Assembly: GCA_041744735.1 (NCBI GenBank)
Contig: JBGTKH010000230.1
Span: 1 to 5,249, forward strand
Reading direction: 5' to 3'
Length of the DNA stretch: 5,249 nucleotides
Source: JBGTKH01 sp041744735
Lineage (GTDB): Bacteria; Planctomycetota; Planctomycetia; Pirellulales; Pirellulaceae
Below are positions 1-5,249 of this stretch, in pieces. Position 1 is the first letter of the stretch; the number at the start of each line of letters is the position of its first letter. A program made the position numbers and the translations under genes. Under the pieces are notes generated by a model, which saw only the letters and a program-made list of their open reading frames with translations, made no database searches and had not been told where the DNA came from.

Positions 1-900
1 CCGCCCGATGCCAAATCGTGCGGCCGCCGCACGGCGCTGGCCAAGTGGATCGCCAGCGCGGAAAACCCGCTGACGGCTCGCGTGATGGCCAACCGCATCT
101 GGCAAAATCACTTCGGCCGCGGGATCGTGCGTTCGCCGAACAACTTTGGCGGGTTGGGCATTCCGCCGACTCATCCCGAGTTGCTTGATTGGCTCGCCGC
201 CGAACTGGTCGACGGTGGGTGGCGGCTGAAGTCGCTGCACAAACTGATCATGACATCCAACGCCTATCGCATGTCGTCGCAGGCCAATCCCGACGGGCTG
301 GCGAAGGACCCGGAGAACGATCTGTTCTGGCGGTTCGACATGCGGCGGCTGAGTGCCGAGGAGATTCGCGATTCGATTTTCGCGATCAACGGGCGATTGA
401 ACGTGACGATGTACGGCCCCGGCTTTTACCCGGAGATTTCACACGAGGTGCTGGCGGGCCAGTCGCGGCCTGGTGACGGCTGGGGCAAGTCGTCGCCCGA
501 AGAGCAGGCGCGGCGCAGCATCTACATTCACGTCAAGCGGTCGCTGATCACGCCGATCTTGTCGAGCTTCGACTTCCCGGAGACCGACAGCAGTTGCGAG
601 GCGCGTTTTGTGACGACTCAGCCGGCTCAGGCGTTGGGTATGATGAACGGCGACTTCGCGATTCAGCAAGCGACTGAATTTGCTAACCGCCTGCGACGCG
701 AAGCGGACAGCGACCGGCAGGCTCGAGTCAGGCTGGCTCTGAAGCTGGCCCTGTGCCGCGAGGCGGATGCCGCGAGCGTCCAACGCGGCGTGGATTTGAT
801 CGACGTGATGCAGAACAAGCACGGTTTGAGTGCCGATGCGGCGCTGAATTACTATTGTTTGGTTGTGTTGAATTTGAATGAGCTTTTGTATTTGGACTGA
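1..900 (+). CDS. DUF1553 (PSD1) domain protein, C-terminal part, 5' end outside window
   Basis: The frame is open from the first base and runs to a TGA at 898-900, giving about 299 residues of a longer protein. The visible part is the DUF1553/PSD1 domain. Its opening reads RRTALAKWIASAENPLTARV and continues into an ANRIWQNHFGRGIV block, then PPTHPELLDWLA, a KLIMTSNAYR block, RRLSAEEIRDSIFAING and RFVTTQPAQALGMMNG. It closes with the typical LNLNELLYLD ending, so the natural C-terminus is present. The GTG/ATG codons at 82-87 lie inside the conserved domain and are not the start. Family members usually carry upstream cytochrome-c-like and DUF1549 domains, expected left of the window. They are abundant in planctomycetes beside DUF1501 genes, as here. 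Their biochemical role is not established; envelope redox or polysaccharide metabolism has been suggested. Family assignment is secure, function is not. Confidence 0.93.
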   Translation, partial: PPDAKSCGRRTALAKWIASAENPLTARVMANRIWQNHFGRGIVRSPNNFGGLGIPPTHPELLDWLAAELVDGGWRLKSLHKLIMTSNAYRMSSQANPDGLAKDPENDLFWRFDMRRLSAEEIRDSIFAINGRLNVTMYGPGFYPEISHEVLAGQSRPGDGWGKSSPEEQARRSIYIHVKRSLITPILSSFDFPETDSSCEARFVTTQPAQALGMMNGDFAIQQATEFANRLRREADSDRQARVRLALKLALCREADAASVQRGVDLIDVMQNKHGLSADAALNYYCLVVLNLNELLYLD

Positions 901-957
901 CTTCGGCGCGTCGGCGAAATCGTCACGGTAAACGTGCGACTTTGCCGGCACGAAAAC

Positions 958-975
958 AAGTACTCAGTACTTTTT
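958..975 (+). other. AT-rich hairpin followed by T-run between DUF1553 and DUF1501
   Basis: AAGTAC (958-963), loop TCA, GTACTT (967-972) forms a perfect 6-bp stem followed by TTT (973-975). It stands out in a GC-rich window. A stem plus T-run resembles a weak intrinsic terminator or attenuator between two genes expected to work together. The stem is short and AT-rich, so termination would be inefficient. It could also be a copy of a small dispersed palindrome. The rest of 901-1048 shows no convincing gene or promoter. Confidence 0.35.
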
Positions 976-1048
976 ACTCGGACGCACAGGACGTTCACCG
1001 ACCGCTTACCACGCCGGAGTTTGGGATTGATACTGACAAAGAACGCAC

Positions 1049-1055
1049 AAGGGAG
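1049..1055 (+). promoter_or_regulatory. Ribosome binding site deciding the DUF1501 start
   Basis: AAGGGAG lies 6 nt before the ATG at 1062. The frame stays open upstream to about 942, but this Shine-Dalgarno sequence and the correctly placed Tat signal favour the ATG at 1062. Confidence 0.7.
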
Positions 1056-1061
1056 TCGCCG

Positions 1062-2546
1062 ATGATTGATACATCCCCGAACACCACGAAACCGAAATCC
1101 ACTTTCTGCGGCCGCACGCGGCGCGAATTCCTGTGGCAGGCCGGCGGTGCGTTCACGTCGGTCGCGTTGGCCGGCATGCTGGCCGGCGACGGGTTTTTGG
1201 ACCGGCAGGCAGTGGCGGCCGACGGCGCGAGCAAGTACGTCAACCCGCTGGCTCCCAAGCAGCCGCACTTCACACCCAAGGCCAAGAGCGTGATCTTCCT
1301 GTTCATGTACGGCGGGCCGAGCCACGTCGACACGTTCGACTACAAGCCGAAGCTGTACCCGCTGGACGGCAAGACGGTGACCGTGAAGACGAAAGGCCGC
1401 GGCGGCGAGAAGAGCCAAGGCCGCGTGGTCGGGCCGAAGTGGAATTTCAAACAGTACGGCCAGTCGGGCCAGTGGGTGTCCGAACTGTTTCCGCATTTGG
1501 CCACGTGCGTGGACGACATCGCGTTCCTCAAGTCGATGACCGCCGATTCGCCGATTCACGGCTCGGCCATGTTGCAGATGAACTCGGGCCGCATCCTGAG
1601 CGGCAGCCCGGCGCTGGGAAGCTGGATCAATTACGGCCTGGGGACGGTGAATGAGAATCTGCCGGGGTTCGTTGTCATGCTCGACCCGACCGGCGGGCCG
1701 ATCAGCGGCGCGAAGAATTGGTCCAGCGGCTACATGCCGGCCAGTTATCAAGGCACGATCATGCGGTCGAAGGGTGCGCCGATCATTGACCTGAACCTGC
1801 CGCAGGGGATGACTCGCGAAATGCAGCGCGAACTGCTCGACACGCTACGCGACTACAACTCCGACCATCTGACCTCGCGCATCGACAACAGCGATCTGGC
1901 CGCTCGCATCTCCAGCTATGAGTTGGCGTACAAGATGCAGCAGTACGCGCCCGAAGCGGTCGATCTGAGCCAAGAGAGCCAGGCCACGCTGGAACTGTAC
2001 GGCGTGAACGAAGAGCGCACCAACGATTTCGGCCGCCGCTGTCTGCTGGCCCGGCGGCTGGTCGAGCGCGGCGTGCGGTTCATTCAGCTTTACAGCGGCG
2101 GCAATCACAACGACGCCAACTGGGACGCTCACGGCGACCTCGAGAAAAACCACAACTATCACGCCGGCAACACCGACAAACCGATCGCCGGCCTGTTGCA
2201 GGATTTGAAACAGCGCGGGCTGCTCGACCAGACGCTGATCGTGTGGGGCGGCGAGTTCGGCCGCCAACCCACCGCCGAATACGCCACCGGCACCGGCCGC
2301 GATCACAACTCGTACGGCTTCACGATGTGGATGGCCGGCGGCGGGATCAAAGGCGGCCAAAGCGTCGGCACCACCGACGAACTCGGTTCCGCTGCCGTAG
2401 AAAACCCCTTCAAGGTCAAGCACCTGCACGCCACCGTCCTAAACCAAATGGGCATTCACCCCGACAAGCTAACCTACTTCTACGGCGGCCTCGACCAAAA
2501 ACTCGTCGGTGTCGAAGGGGCCGAGCCGATTCAGGAGATTATTTAG
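1062..2546 (+). CDS. DUF1501 family protein, Tat-exported (alkaline-phosphatase/sulfatase-like fold)
   Basis: The protein has 494 residues from the ATG at 1062, which has a good ribosome binding site. A twin-arginine signal lies at residues 18-45: RTRREFL (R20, R21), then a hydrophobic stretch ending in an AVAA-type cleavage region, so it is exported folded through Tat. Conserved family blocks follow in order: GGPSHVDTFDYKP (residues 84-96, with candidate metal ligand D90), SPIHGSAMLQMNSG, GNHNDANWDAHGD, and WGGEFGRQPTAEYATGTGRD with H415 directly after D414. The end is near LNQMGIHPDKLTYFYGG. DUF1501 is related to the sulfatase/alkaline phosphatase superfamily; the true substrate is unknown. 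The DUF1553 gene immediately upstream is its usual partner, and a role in envelope or polysaccharide metabolism is inference. Length and motifs look intact. The XRE gene begins 26 nt downstream, so the two may be cotranscribed. Confidence 0.93.
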   Translation: MIDTSPNTTKPKSTFCGRTRREFLWQAGGAFTSVALAGMLAGDGFLDRQAVAADGASKYVNPLAPKQPHFTPKAKSVIFLFMYGGPSHVDTFDYKPKLYPLDGKTVTVKTKGRGGEKSQGRVVGPKWNFKQYGQSGQWVSELFPHLATCVDDIAFLKSMTADSPIHGSAMLQMNSGRILSGSPALGSWINYGLGTVNENLPGFVVMLDPTGGPISGAKNWSSGYMPASYQGTIMRSKGAPIIDLNLPQGMTREMQRELLDTLRDYNSDHLTSRIDNSDLAARISSYELAYKMQQYAPEAVDLSQESQATLELYGVNEERTNDFGRRCLLARRLVERGVRFIQLYSGGNHNDANWDAHGDLEKNHNYHAGNTDKPIAGLLQDLKQRGLLDQTLIVWGGEFGRQPTAEYATGTGRDHNSYGFTMWMAGGGIKGGQSVGTTDELGSAAVENPFKVKHLHATVLNQMGIHPDKLTYFYGGLDQKLVGVEGAEPIQEII

Positions 2547-2572
2547 CTTTCGAAGTTGGCGAGGATGATTGA

Positions 2573-2929
2573 ATGGCCAAGAAAAAGATTCGGCGCATCT
2601 CCCGCGGTCGTAAGTTGACGAGCGCGGAAGCTGAAAAGTACGACGAGATTCGCCGGCAGGTGATGGCGGAATTTCCGCCTGCCAAGACGAACGTGGTCAC
2701 CCAAGTGATTGGCAAACTGCGCAGCATTCGCGAGGAGCAGGGTCTGAGCCTCGCCGACATGCAAGAGCGGACCGGAATGACACGCGCCAACTTGTCCCGG
2801 CTGGAAAACGAGAGTCGCAACGTGACGCTGCGAACGCTCCAGCGCTACGCCCGAGGACTCGGCTGCCGGGTCGTCGTCGACGTAGTCCCCGCACCAGCAA
2901 AGAAAGAAAAGCAAAGGCGCCCGGCCTGA
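2573..2929 (+). CDS. XRE-family helix-turn-helix transcriptional regulator, antitoxin-like
   Basis: The protein has 118 residues. The ATG at 2573 follows GAGGA (2561-2565) at 7 nt. The N-terminus is very basic (MAKKKIRRISRGRK). A region around residues 20-45 (EKYDEIRRQVMAEFPPAK) resembles the N-terminal arm of HigA-like antitoxins. The XRE domain spans about 46-101: QGLSLADMQERTG forms the first helices and MTRANLSRLEN (69-79) the recognition helix, followed by TLRTLQRYARGLG. The tail is lysine-rich. Proteins of this build usually sit beside a RelE/HigB-type toxin and repress their own promoter. No such toxin is present: DUF1501 is immediately upstream and an unrelated antitoxin-like gene is downstream. 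It is either a solitary regulator or the remnant of a toxin-antitoxin pair. DNA binding is well supported; the target is unknown. Confidence 0.88.
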   Translation: MAKKKIRRISRGRKLTSAEAEKYDEIRRQVMAEFPPAKTNVVTQVIGKLRSIREEQGLSLADMQERTGMTRANLSRLENESRNVTLRTLQRYARGLGCRVVVDVVPAPAKKEKQRRPA

Positions 2930-2980
2930 AGTCGCGATGGGCTCGGTTTCAGACGCGTGTTCAAGAGCTATCATCGCACG

Positions 2981-2994
2981 ATGCGAATCCGCAT
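2981..2994 (+). other. Short inverted repeat upstream of the antitoxin-like gene
   Basis: ATGCG (2981-2985), AATC, CGCAT (2990-2994) is a perfect 5-bp inverted repeat 22 nt before the start codon at 3017. Antitoxins often bind such repeats over their own promoter, so it is a candidate operator. It is short enough to occur by chance. Confidence 0.2.
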
Positions 2995-3006
2995 TACACG
3001 AACAAT

Positions 3007-3011
3007 GGAGG
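3007..3011 (+). promoter_or_regulatory. Ribosome binding site deciding the antitoxin-like start
   Basis: GGAGG lies 5 nt before the ATG at 3017. The same frame has an ATG at 2957, but the residues it would add (MFKSYHRTMRIR...) do not fit the family, whose proteins begin with MIYRG-like sequence. This site fixes the start at 3017. Confidence 0.75.
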
Positions 3012-3016
3012 CAAGC

Positions 3017-3253
3017 ATGATCTATCGTGGTCGCGTCAAAGACGGTGTGGTGCTAATTGAGCATTCCGGTGGTTTGCCCGAAGGTGCCGAAGTGCGCGTC
3101 GAGTTAGTTGAACAGAGCCCGCGCCAACAAGCGATCGACTTGATCGACCAGTGGCTGGCCGATGAATCGGGTTACGACGAACAGTGCTGGCCCCAGTTGA
3201 AGTCGGATTTAGAGCGAGACCGGCTCTCGTCACGGAGTCTGTTTGATGGCTAA
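3017..3253 (+). CDS. Antitoxin-like protein, probable partner of a PIN-domain toxin
   Basis: The protein has 78 residues from the ATG at 3017. The N-terminal half (MIYRGRVKDGVVLIEHSGGL, then PEGAEVRVELVE) is the small beta-rich module of planctomycete and cyanobacterial antitoxin-like proteins that start MIYRGxVxxGVV and carry LPEGxEVxV. The C-terminal half (about 36-78) is predicted helical and acidic: IDLIDQWLADESGYDEQCWP, then LKSDLERDRLSSRSLFDG. This is the kind of tail that wraps a toxin in such pairs. Its stop overlaps the next start by 8 nt (ATG at 3246), the coupling usual for antitoxin-toxin operons. The gene looks intact, yet the downstream toxin is truncated, so any present role would be a solitary or cross-acting antitoxin. 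The family call rests on recalled sequence pattern, not a search. Confidence 0.75.
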   Translation: MIYRGRVKDGVVLIEHSGGLPEGAEVRVELVEQSPRQQAIDLIDQWLADESGYDEQCWPQLKSDLERDRLSSRSLFDG

Positions 3254-3300
3254 GCAGGTGCTTCTCGACGCCGGTCCCTTGGGCATGATTCTCAAGCTTC
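3246..3300 (+). pseudogene. PIN-domain toxin, N-terminal stub (truncated)
   Basis: The ATG at 3246 overlaps the antitoxin-like gene by 8 nt. The first residues, MAKQVLLDAGPLGMI, match the opening of PIN-domain ribonuclease toxins: a hydrophobic beta strand, then the first catalytic aspartate (D8) and a DAGPLGM signature. A complete PIN toxin is about 130 residues with three or four acidic active-site residues. Here recognisable sequence stops after about 17 codons. The frame continues to a TGA at 3432-3434, but those residues come from a DUF1501 fragment read out of frame. The 62-residue hybrid cannot form a PIN fold, so the toxin is dead. The identification rests on a short stretch plus gene position. 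Confidence 0.6.
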
Positions 3301-3301
3301 G

Positions 3302-3420
3302 CTTCAACGGTGCCGATGGCGTCGCAGCCGTCCGCCGAATACGCCAGCGGCACCGGTCCCGATTGCAACTCGCACGGCTTCACGACATGGATGGCTGGCG
3401 GAGGGACCAAAGTCGGCCAT
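3302..3420 (+). pseudogene. Decayed fragment of a second DUF1501 gene
   Basis: Positions 3331-3420 align without gaps to 2271-2360 in the intact DUF1501 gene. My hand count is 76 of 90 bases identical and 21 of 30 residues identical. The fragment reads MPMASQPSAEYASGTGPDCN and continues SHGFTTWMAGGG; the intact gene has TAEYATGTGRDHN and SYGFTMWMAGGG. Homology probably begins near 3302: a ttc codon and the MPM stretch echo the EFGRMPM block found in other DUF1501 proteins. The candidate metal-binding histidine (H415 in the intact gene) is cysteine here and the preceding arginine is proline. Nine of 30 residues changed from 14 base changes, which suggests relaxed constraint. No start, N-terminal domain or C-terminus is present. 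It is either a diverged local duplication or the remnant of a paralogue left by a deletion. Confidence 0.8.
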
Positions 3421-3502
3421 CGCCGAAGGTCTGAATTGCTGTCGCCTGAAAAATATGTTATCAAACCGGTAGTTAGCTTTCGCAATGAAACTTACACTGT
3501 TC
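3421..3502 (+). other. AT-richer leader upstream of the selenoprotein gene
   Basis: After the DUF1501 fragment fades, the base composition becomes noticeably richer in A and T (for example AAAAATATGTTATC around 3449-3462). This suits a promoter for the downstream gene. TTGCTG at 3436-3441 could be a -35 box, but no matching -10 box sits at ideal spacing: TTATCA starts 16 nt later and is a poor match. I see no gene here. Confidence 0.3.
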
Positions 3503-3507
3503 GAGGA
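3503..3507 (+). promoter_or_regulatory. Ribosome binding site deciding the selenoprotein start
   Basis: GAGGA lies 6 nt before the ATG at 3514. The frame is open further upstream through the DUF1501 fragment, but this site and the signal peptide that begins right after it fix the start at 3514. Confidence 0.75.
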
Positions 3508-3513
3508 AAGCCG

Positions 3514-4704
3514 ATGAGTAAATGTACATGGACCGGAATTCGCGTGGTTCTAGTTGGCGCTTGGATGGCGTTGTTAATTGGCGGTGTGGCCACCGCGGCA
3601 GATGAGGATGTGGCGGCGAAAGTCGACCGGCTTGTGCAAGCCTGGCAGCCAGTGGCGGAGGAGCGGCGGATGGATGAGATTGCGTGGGTCGAGGATATAC
3701 GCACCGCGCTGCGAGTGGGCAAAGAAACGCGGCGGCCGATCTTTGTGTTCACTCACGACGGCCGCATGGGCACCGGGCGGCAGTGAGGCGGCGCGTGCTC
3801 GATGAGAGCGGGTCCGCTCTCCAACGGCGAAGTCATCCGGCTGCTGAATGCGTACTTCGTCCCCGTATACGTGTCGAACGAAGACTATGAAGGCCTCGGC
3901 CCCGCGCCGGCGGACGAACGGGCCGAGCGGAACCGCATCTGGCGCGAAGCGGCACTGGCCAAGCTTTCGTCGGGCACCGTGCATGCGTACGTGCTCGCTC
4001 CCGACGGGCATGTCGTGGATTCGCTGCACGTGGCCGAAGCGGCGAAGGTCGAGCGCACGCGTGAGATGCTCGAACGGGCCGTGATGAAATTCCAGCCGCA
4101 GAGAATCGACGCGAACGCCGCTACTTCAGCGGCACCTTCCGCGCCGAAGGCAACCGATGGCGGCGTTGTGCTGCACCTGGTCGCACGCTATCTGCGCCCG
4201 CAAGGCAACGAGCTCGTGCCGCTCACGTCCGATGCCGGACTCGGACAAACGCGCAACGCGAGTTGGCAAGCTTATCCAGCGGAGAACTGGATCGTCTACG
4301 ACCAACAAGACGTGGCCAAGCTGCTGCCGTCCGGCGACGTGCGCGTCGCCGATAAGTGGCAGCCGGACGGCGAGTCGCTCGCGCGGCTGCTCGTATACTT
4401 TTATCCATCTACGGAGTGCAACGACCCGCGACGCAACCGGATCGACCAACAGCAACTGACGGCGACGGTCGTTTCCATTGATGGCGGCCTCGTGCGAGCG
4501 CGGCTGGACGGTCACTTGCGCATGAAGCACAACTTCTACCCCGGGCGCGAAGACCAGAACTTCGTCGACGCGCCGTTGCTCGGCTACATCGACTTCGATT
4601 CAACCACGCGGCAGATTCGCACGTTCAACCTGGTGACCGATCGCGCCACGTACACGCGGCATTCGTTCGGCGTTGCAGTGGAGTCCACGTTTGGAGTGCG
4701 TTGA
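3514..4704 (+). CDS. Candidate exported selenoprotein, thioredoxin-like domain, in-frame TGA read as Sec91
   Basis: Read through the TGA at 3784-3786, this is one frame of 396 residues. Residues 1-28 form a Sec signal peptide: basic start, hydrophobic VVLVGAWMALLIGG, cleavage after ATA. Residues about 50-200 look like a thioredoxin-like domain. RPIFVFTHDGRMGTGRQ (74-90) forms a central strand, followed by U91-GGA-C95, then LSNGEVIRLLNAYFVPVYVS, the helix and strand that follow the active site in thioredoxin_7/DsbD-gamma-type proteins. HAYVLAPDGHVVDSL is a later strand pair. Sec therefore sits at or beside the redox-active position, with Cys95 as possible partner. A second domain (about 216-396) of unknown function contains FYPGREDQNF and PLLGYIDFD and ends FGVAVES. 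Both halves share one frame and one fold, and a GGTC-loop hairpin follows the TGA. Alternatives are a nonsense mutation or sequencing error. The family's substrate is unknown; a periplasmic thiol or selenol redox role is inference. Confidence 0.8.
3784..3786 (+). other. In-frame TGA, probable selenocysteine codon
   Basis: This is the only stop codon between 3514 and 4702 in this frame. The residue before is Gln90 and the residues after are GGAC. It falls at the active-site loop of the thioredoxin-like domain, where a Cys/Sec would be expected. The first downstream ATG (3802) would begin a protein lacking the signal peptide, the first strand and the redox centre. Confidence 0.78.
3804..3821 (+). 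promoter_or_regulatory. Bacterial SECIS-like hairpin
   Basis: GAGAGCG (3804-3810), loop GGTC (3811-3814), CGCTCTC (3815-3821) gives seven consecutive Watson-Crick pairs. The apical GGUC loop is identical to that of the E. coli fdhF SECIS, where loop G23 and U24 contact SelB. There are 24 nt between the TGA and the loop, within the spacing accepted for bacterial SECIS elements (roughly 16-37 nt) and 6 nt longer than in fdhF. An unpaired T (3803) sits just under the stem; fdhF has a functional bulged U lower in its helix. The hairpin lies inside the coding frame, as bacterial SECIS elements do. Confidence 0.78.
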
Positions 4705-4726
4705 ATGTTCGGTAATGAAGTCACTC

Positions 4727-5249
4727 TCAGTCCACCGTGCGGCGAGTCTCGTTTTCGTAACATTGAAACCACGGCTTCACTGCTTTCGCCTGGCTCATGC
4801 CGGATTTGGTGATCGACGTGTCGAAAATCCACAACTCGCGCAGGTTGCGGCGGTCATTGAAGAGTGCTAGACCGGCGTCGGTGAAGCCTTGGCCGTAGAG
4901 CGTGAGTTTTTGCAACTGAGGCAGATTGCGCAGGTACGCCAGGCCCGCGTCGCTGAACTTGTGGCCGCCGATCGCTCCCTCCAGGCGGCAATACACCAGG
5001 TTGTGAAGGTCCTGCAAATGCGCGATCCCTTCGTCCGTCGCTTTTGTTTCCACCAGGCACAGAGATTCCAAACCCGGCAGTTGACCGATGGTTCGCAGCC
5101 CTTCGTCACTGACGGCCGCTTGCACCAGGTATAGTTCACGCAGATTGTAGAGCTCCTTGAGCCGGCCGAGTTCGGCGTCGGCGCCCTGCCATGACTTAGA
5201 CAAATACACGGTCGTGCGCCATTGGTACTCACCGGGGCGGACGCGGTGC
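4727..5249 (-). CDS. Leucine-rich-repeat protein, C-terminal part, 5' end outside window
   Basis: On the minus strand the frame is open from the right edge of the window to a TGA at 4727-4729, giving 173 residues of the C-terminal part. A GTG at 5207-5209 is inside the open frame and is unlikely to be the start. At least four repeats of ribonuclease-inhibitor/AMN1-like type are visible: NLRELYLVQAAVSDEGLRTI, LESLCLVETKATDEGIAHL, KFSDAGLAYLRNLPQLQKL and LTLYGQGFTDAGLALF, then LRELWIFDTSITKSGM as a C-terminal cap. The spacing of about 23-25 residues and the T/S-DEGL or DAGL pattern are typical of the many planctomycete LRR proteins. Such proteins present a curved binding surface; the partner is unknown, and no signal peptide can be judged because the N-terminus is missing. 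It converges with the selenoprotein gene, 22 bp apart, with no clear terminator between them. Confidence 0.85.
   Translation of the reverse strand, partial: HRVRPGEYQWRTTVYLSKSWQGADAELGRLKELYNLRELYLVQAAVSDEGLRTIGQLPGLESLCLVETKATDEGIAHLQDLHNLVYCRLEGAIGGHKFSDAGLAYLRNLPQLQKLTLYGQGFTDAGLALFNDRRNLRELWIFDTSITKSGMSQAKAVKPWFQCYENETRRTVD

Noticed and set aside
898..900. Other TGA stops (898-900, 2927-2929, 4727-4729 minus) as possible Sec codons
   Set aside because: The DUF1553 frame ends at the family's normal C-terminus, and I see no continuing homology or GGTC-type hairpin after any of these stops.
902..918. Imperfect hairpin TTCGGCG...CGGCGAA after the DUF1553 stop
   Set aside because: It has a G-G mismatch in a short stem and no T-run, so it is not convincing as a terminator.
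942..1061. 40-codon N-terminal extension of the DUF1501 frame back to about 942
   Set aside because: No ribosome binding site is evident there, the residues are not family-like, and the extension would bury the Tat signal. The ATG at 1062 has AAGGGAG at 6 nt.
852..1751. Long minus-strand frame opposite the DUF1501 gene
   Set aside because: It is a GC-rich antisense shadow spanning the DUF1553 end, the gap and DUF1501, with no recognisable domain and an Arg/His/Ala-rich composition. The same reasoning removes 439-951 and 1845-2429 on the minus strand.
3473..3482. TTAGCTTTCG shared with 2543-2552, just after the DUF1501 stop codon
   Set aside because: It might have marked the 3' end of the duplicated DUF1501 copy, but several 10-base matches are expected by chance in a window this size and the flanks do not align.
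3574..4029. Minus-strand frame opposite the TGA region
   Set aside because: It is an antisense shadow of a GC-rich gene with no domain, and it conflicts with the well-supported plus-strand protein.
3802..4704. Independent gene starting at the ATG at 3802
   Set aside because: This ATG lies within the hairpin base and inside a thioredoxin-like domain whose first strand is encoded upstream in the same frame. GGCGGCG upstream is not a convincing ribosome binding site, and the product would lack a signal peptide.
4705..4726. Terminator between the convergent selenoprotein and LRR genes
   Set aside because: The 22-bp gap contains no clear stem-loop with a T-run on either strand.

Overview
The window looks like a piece of a GC-rich planctomycete-type chromosome (Planctomycetota, probably Pirellulales-like; this is inference). 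The main reason is the tandem pair of a DUF1553 (PSD1) protein and a Tat-exported DUF1501 protein, which is expanded in that phylum. A ribonuclease-inhibitor-type leucine-rich-repeat gene and stand-alone antitoxin-like genes fit the same picture. No rRNA, tRNA, CRISPR array or insertion sequence was seen.

Layout. Positions 1-900 hold the C-terminal part of a DUF1553 protein that starts before the window. A 161-nt gap with a small AT-rich hairpin follows. A complete DUF1501 protein (1062-2546) comes next, with a Tat signal and the family's metal-site-like motifs. An XRE-type helix-turn-helix protein (2573-2929) follows 26 nt later with no visible toxin partner. Then comes a 78-residue antitoxin-like gene (3017-3253) whose overlapping downstream partner, a PIN-type toxin, keeps only about its first 17 codons. 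That stub breaks off near 3300 into a decayed fragment of a second DUF1501 gene (about 3302-3420), so 3246-3420 is a rearrangement scar.

The most interesting item is at 3514-4704. One exported protein of 396 residues is interrupted by a single in-frame TGA (3784-3786). The frame stays open on both sides, and both halves belong to one thioredoxin-like domain. Starting 17 nt after the TGA is a perfect 7-bp hairpin with loop GGTC (3804-3821), the loop sequence of the E. coli fdhF SECIS element. I therefore read the TGA as selenocysteine (Sec91). A standard gene caller would break this gene into two pieces and lose the redox centre.

The far end (4727 to beyond 5249, minus strand) is the C-terminal part of a leucine-rich-repeat protein convergent with the selenoprotein. 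The DUF1553/DUF1501 pair probably works together in the cell envelope. The antitoxin genes look like remnants of toxin-antitoxin modules. The selenoprotein has its own ribosome binding site and looks like a separate transcription unit.
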